A stretch of 64,000 bases of DNA from assembly GCF_003850245.1 (NCBI RefSeq), contig NZ_CP031015.1:1860001-1924000 (forward strand). Direction: 5' to 3'. Shown here piece after piece: positions 62,426 through 64,000 of the stretch. Both the position numbers and the translations under genes were made by a program. The notes under the pieces were generated by a model, which was given only the letters and a program-made list of their open reading frames with translations, did no database searches and was not told the DNA's origin. Each line of letters opens with the position of its first letter. Position 1 is the first letter of the stretch. Source of the stretch: Microbacterium sp. ABRD28. GTDB lineage: Bacteria > Actinomycetota > Actinomycetes > Actinomycetales > Microbacteriaceae.

Positions 62426-64000
62426 GTGGGCCCCACCGACATCCAGAAGCTCCTCGGGGTCGGGCGGCCCGCACTCTCGTCGCAGGGCGGGTTCGCGGTC
62501 TTCTCCGTCAGCCGTCCCGACCTCCCGGCCAACCGGACGGTCGGTCAGCTGTGGCGGATCGACCTGCCCGACGGTGCTCCGCGCCGGCTCACGCGTGGCG
62601 TTCTCGACACGGCCCCAGTGCTCTCGCCCGATGACACGCGCTTGGCGTTCCTCCGGCCGGATGCCCGGGGTCGCTCACAGGTCTTCGTGGTCGCCCCGGC
62701 CGGGGGCGAGCCGGTGCAGGCCACCGATGCCCCGCTCGGGGTCGGCGAGGTCGTCTGGACGACGGACGGCCGCTCCCTGGTCTACACCGCACGGATGCCC
62801 GAGGACGGACGGTACGGCACCGTCGAAGGATTGGATGCCGCGGCCGAGGCGCCTCGGCGGATCACCGGCGTGCGCTGGAACGCGAACGGTCTCGGCTACC
62901 TCGCCGACCGTCCGGCGCAGATCTTCGTGATCGCCGCGCCGGAGGTCGACAGCGAGCCGTTCTACGACCCCGCGCCCGCCGTGCGCGACGAGGATGTAGC
63001 AGCGCGCCCGACCGTGATCGGCGCGACCCCGCGTGCGCTCACCGACGGCGACCTCAGCTGGTCGACCCTGGCGGTGGCGGGCGAGGAGGTGCTGGCCGTT
63101 CCCGATCGGATCGAAGTCGACCGTCGAGACCTGCGCACCCCCGTCATCGCGCATCACCTCGACGGCTCCGGGCGCCGCGAGGTGCTCGGAACCGATGCGA
63201 ACCTGTCGGTGACGGGTCTTGCCGTCGCGGACGACGGCACGGTGGCCGCCCTCGCCTCCGACGTGGGCTCCGCGGGAACGGACTTCGTCGCGCCCGGCAC
63301 CGCGCTGTTCGTGATCGCCGCGGGGGAGGCCCGAGTCCTCACCGATCCCGAGACGATCGACCTGGGCGAGGTCGGAAGTCACCTCACCCCGATCGGCGAC
63401 GACGTCCTCGTTCAGGATCGGCGCCGCGGGCGCGTCCGGCTCCTCCGCGTTGCCCGCGACGGATCGGCCGCCACGGTCATCGACGGCGACCGCGAGGTGC
63501 TCGGTCATGCGGCATCCGGCTCCGTCATCGTCGCCGCCGTCGCCACCCCCGACTCGTTCGGCGAGATGGTCCTCGCCGGGCCCGGTGAGCCCCGCGTGCT
63601 GACCGCGTTCGGAGCCTCCGCGGCCGCAGCGGGAATCGTCGAGCCGCGCGAGCTGACCGTTCGCGGTCGCGACGGCTACCCGGTGCACGGCTGGGTCGCC
63701 CGGCCCGACGGGGACGGGCCCTTCCCCGTCGTCCTCCAGATCCACGGGGGACCCTACGCCAGCTATGGCGTCCATCTCTTCGACGAGACCCAGGTCCTCG
63801 TCGACGCGGGCTACGCCGTGGTCTACTGCAACCCGCGCGGGTCTGCCGGCTACGGCCGCGCGCACGGTCGCGCCATCCGCCAGGCGATGGGGACGCTCGA
63901 CCATCACGACGTCATCGATTTCCTCGACGGCGCGCTGGAGTCCGATCCGACTCTCGATGCCGGGCGACTCGGCATCATGGGCGGCTCGTACGGCGGTTAC
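62426..64000 (+). CDS. S9-family serine peptidase (acylaminoacyl-peptidase-like), 3' end cut
   Basis: At least 525 residues are visible. A beta-propeller-like N-terminal domain (about 10-390) with WD/PD40-type repeats such as APVLSPDDTRLAFLRPD leads to the alpha/beta-hydrolase domain from about 410. There HGWVARPDGDGPFPVVLQ and IHGGPYASYG give the oxyanion region and GGSYGGY the nucleophile S521, four residues before the window end. It would remove short or acylated peptides. GTG 62426 follows GGGGGAG at 62412-62418. The catalytic Asp and His are beyond the edge. Confidence 0.9.
   Translation, partial: MGPTDIQKLLGVGRPALSSQGGFAVFSVSRPDLPANRTVGQLWRIDLPDGAPRRLTRGVLDTAPVLSPDDTRLAFLRPDARGRSQVFVVAPAGGEPVQATDAPLGVGEVVWTTDGRSLVYTARMPEDGRYGTVEGLDAAAEAPRRITGVRWNANGLGYLADRPAQIFVIAAPEVDSEPFYDPAPAVRDEDVAARPTVIGATPRALTDGDLSWSTLAVAGEEVLAVPDRIEVDRRDLRTPVIAHHLDGSGRREVLGTDANLSVTGLAVADDGTVAALASDVGSAGTDFVAPGTALFVIAAGEARVLTDPETIDLGEVGSHLTPIGDDVLVQDRRRGRVRLLRVARDGSAATVIDGDREVLGHAASGSVIVAAVATPDSFGEMVLAGPGEPRVLTAFGASAAAAGIVEPRELTVRGRDGYPVHGWVARPDGDGPFPVVLQIHGGPYASYGVHLFDETQVLVDAGYAVVYCNPRGSAGYGRAHGRAIRQAMGTLDHHDVIDFLDGALESDPTLDAGRLGIMGGSYGGY

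Overview
The window is a GC-rich, densely packed stretch of actinobacterial chromosome. Gene content and order (heme A synthase beside suf, surf1/DUF3099/DUF4190, an erythrin-type VIT protein, pafBC-tatAC-helY, lnt, rbpA) and the many GTG/ATG starts placed about 6 bases after a TANNNT box point to Microbacteriaceae, most likely Microbacterium or a close relative. That assignment is inferred from gene families, not from a marker-gene comparison. I see no phage, insertion sequence, CRISPR array, rRNA or biosynthetic cluster. The window cuts ctaA at its left edge and an S9 peptidase at its right edge. No gene-free stretch exceeds 300 bases.

Layout. 1-7416: ctaA (minus), then the Fe-S assembly operon sufB-sufD-Rieske protein-sufC-sufT, followed by a MalY/PatB-type C-S lyase and an MFS transporter. 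7447-12331 (minus): an iron-siderophore uptake operon (lipoprotein, two permeases, ATPase, siderophore-interacting reductase) behind a degenerate DtxR/IdeR-like box. 12454-22482: bioY, an ABC-F protein, surf1 with small membrane and zinc proteins, fabG, a hydrolase, serB, the divergent glgC/glgA pair and a lone ABC ATPase. 22599-26206: ribosomal protein L31 type B, a DnaQ-like exonuclease, a hydrolase, and a divergent CGNR-regulator/EamA-exporter pair with an odd repeat.

26178-38905 is the metabolic core: an Lrp regulator, bkdABC (branched-chain 2-oxoacid dehydrogenase), a secreted Tat-dependent phosphoesterase, a TetR regulator, and a second operon of mccB, mccA, acyl-CoA dehydrogenase, MaoC hydratase and CitE-type lyase. 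Together they can take leucine-derived 2-oxoisocaproate to acetyl-CoA plus acetoacetate. The arrangement resembles the Mycobacterium tuberculosis Rv2495c-Rv2506 neighbourhood. Both regulators have clear candidate operators next to their start codons.

38895-64000: a phosphatase, sirtuin, TrmH-type methyltransferase, SGNH esterase, SF2 helicase, VIT protein, tRNA-Leu(GAG), M20 peptidase, uppP, PAC2 protein, HAD phosphatase, trmI, FKBP lipoprotein, pafB, pafC, tatA, tatC, helY, lnt, rbpA, a glycerophosphodiesterase, a stomatin/NfeD pair, an atypical SDR and the S9 peptidase. The pafBC-tatAC-helY order is conserved, but the Pup-proteasome genes that flank pafBC in mycobacteria are not there. Nothing in the window is clearly a new biological system. 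The most checkable leads are the paired operators of the leucine cluster, the CGNR leader repeat, and the leaderless promoter architecture.
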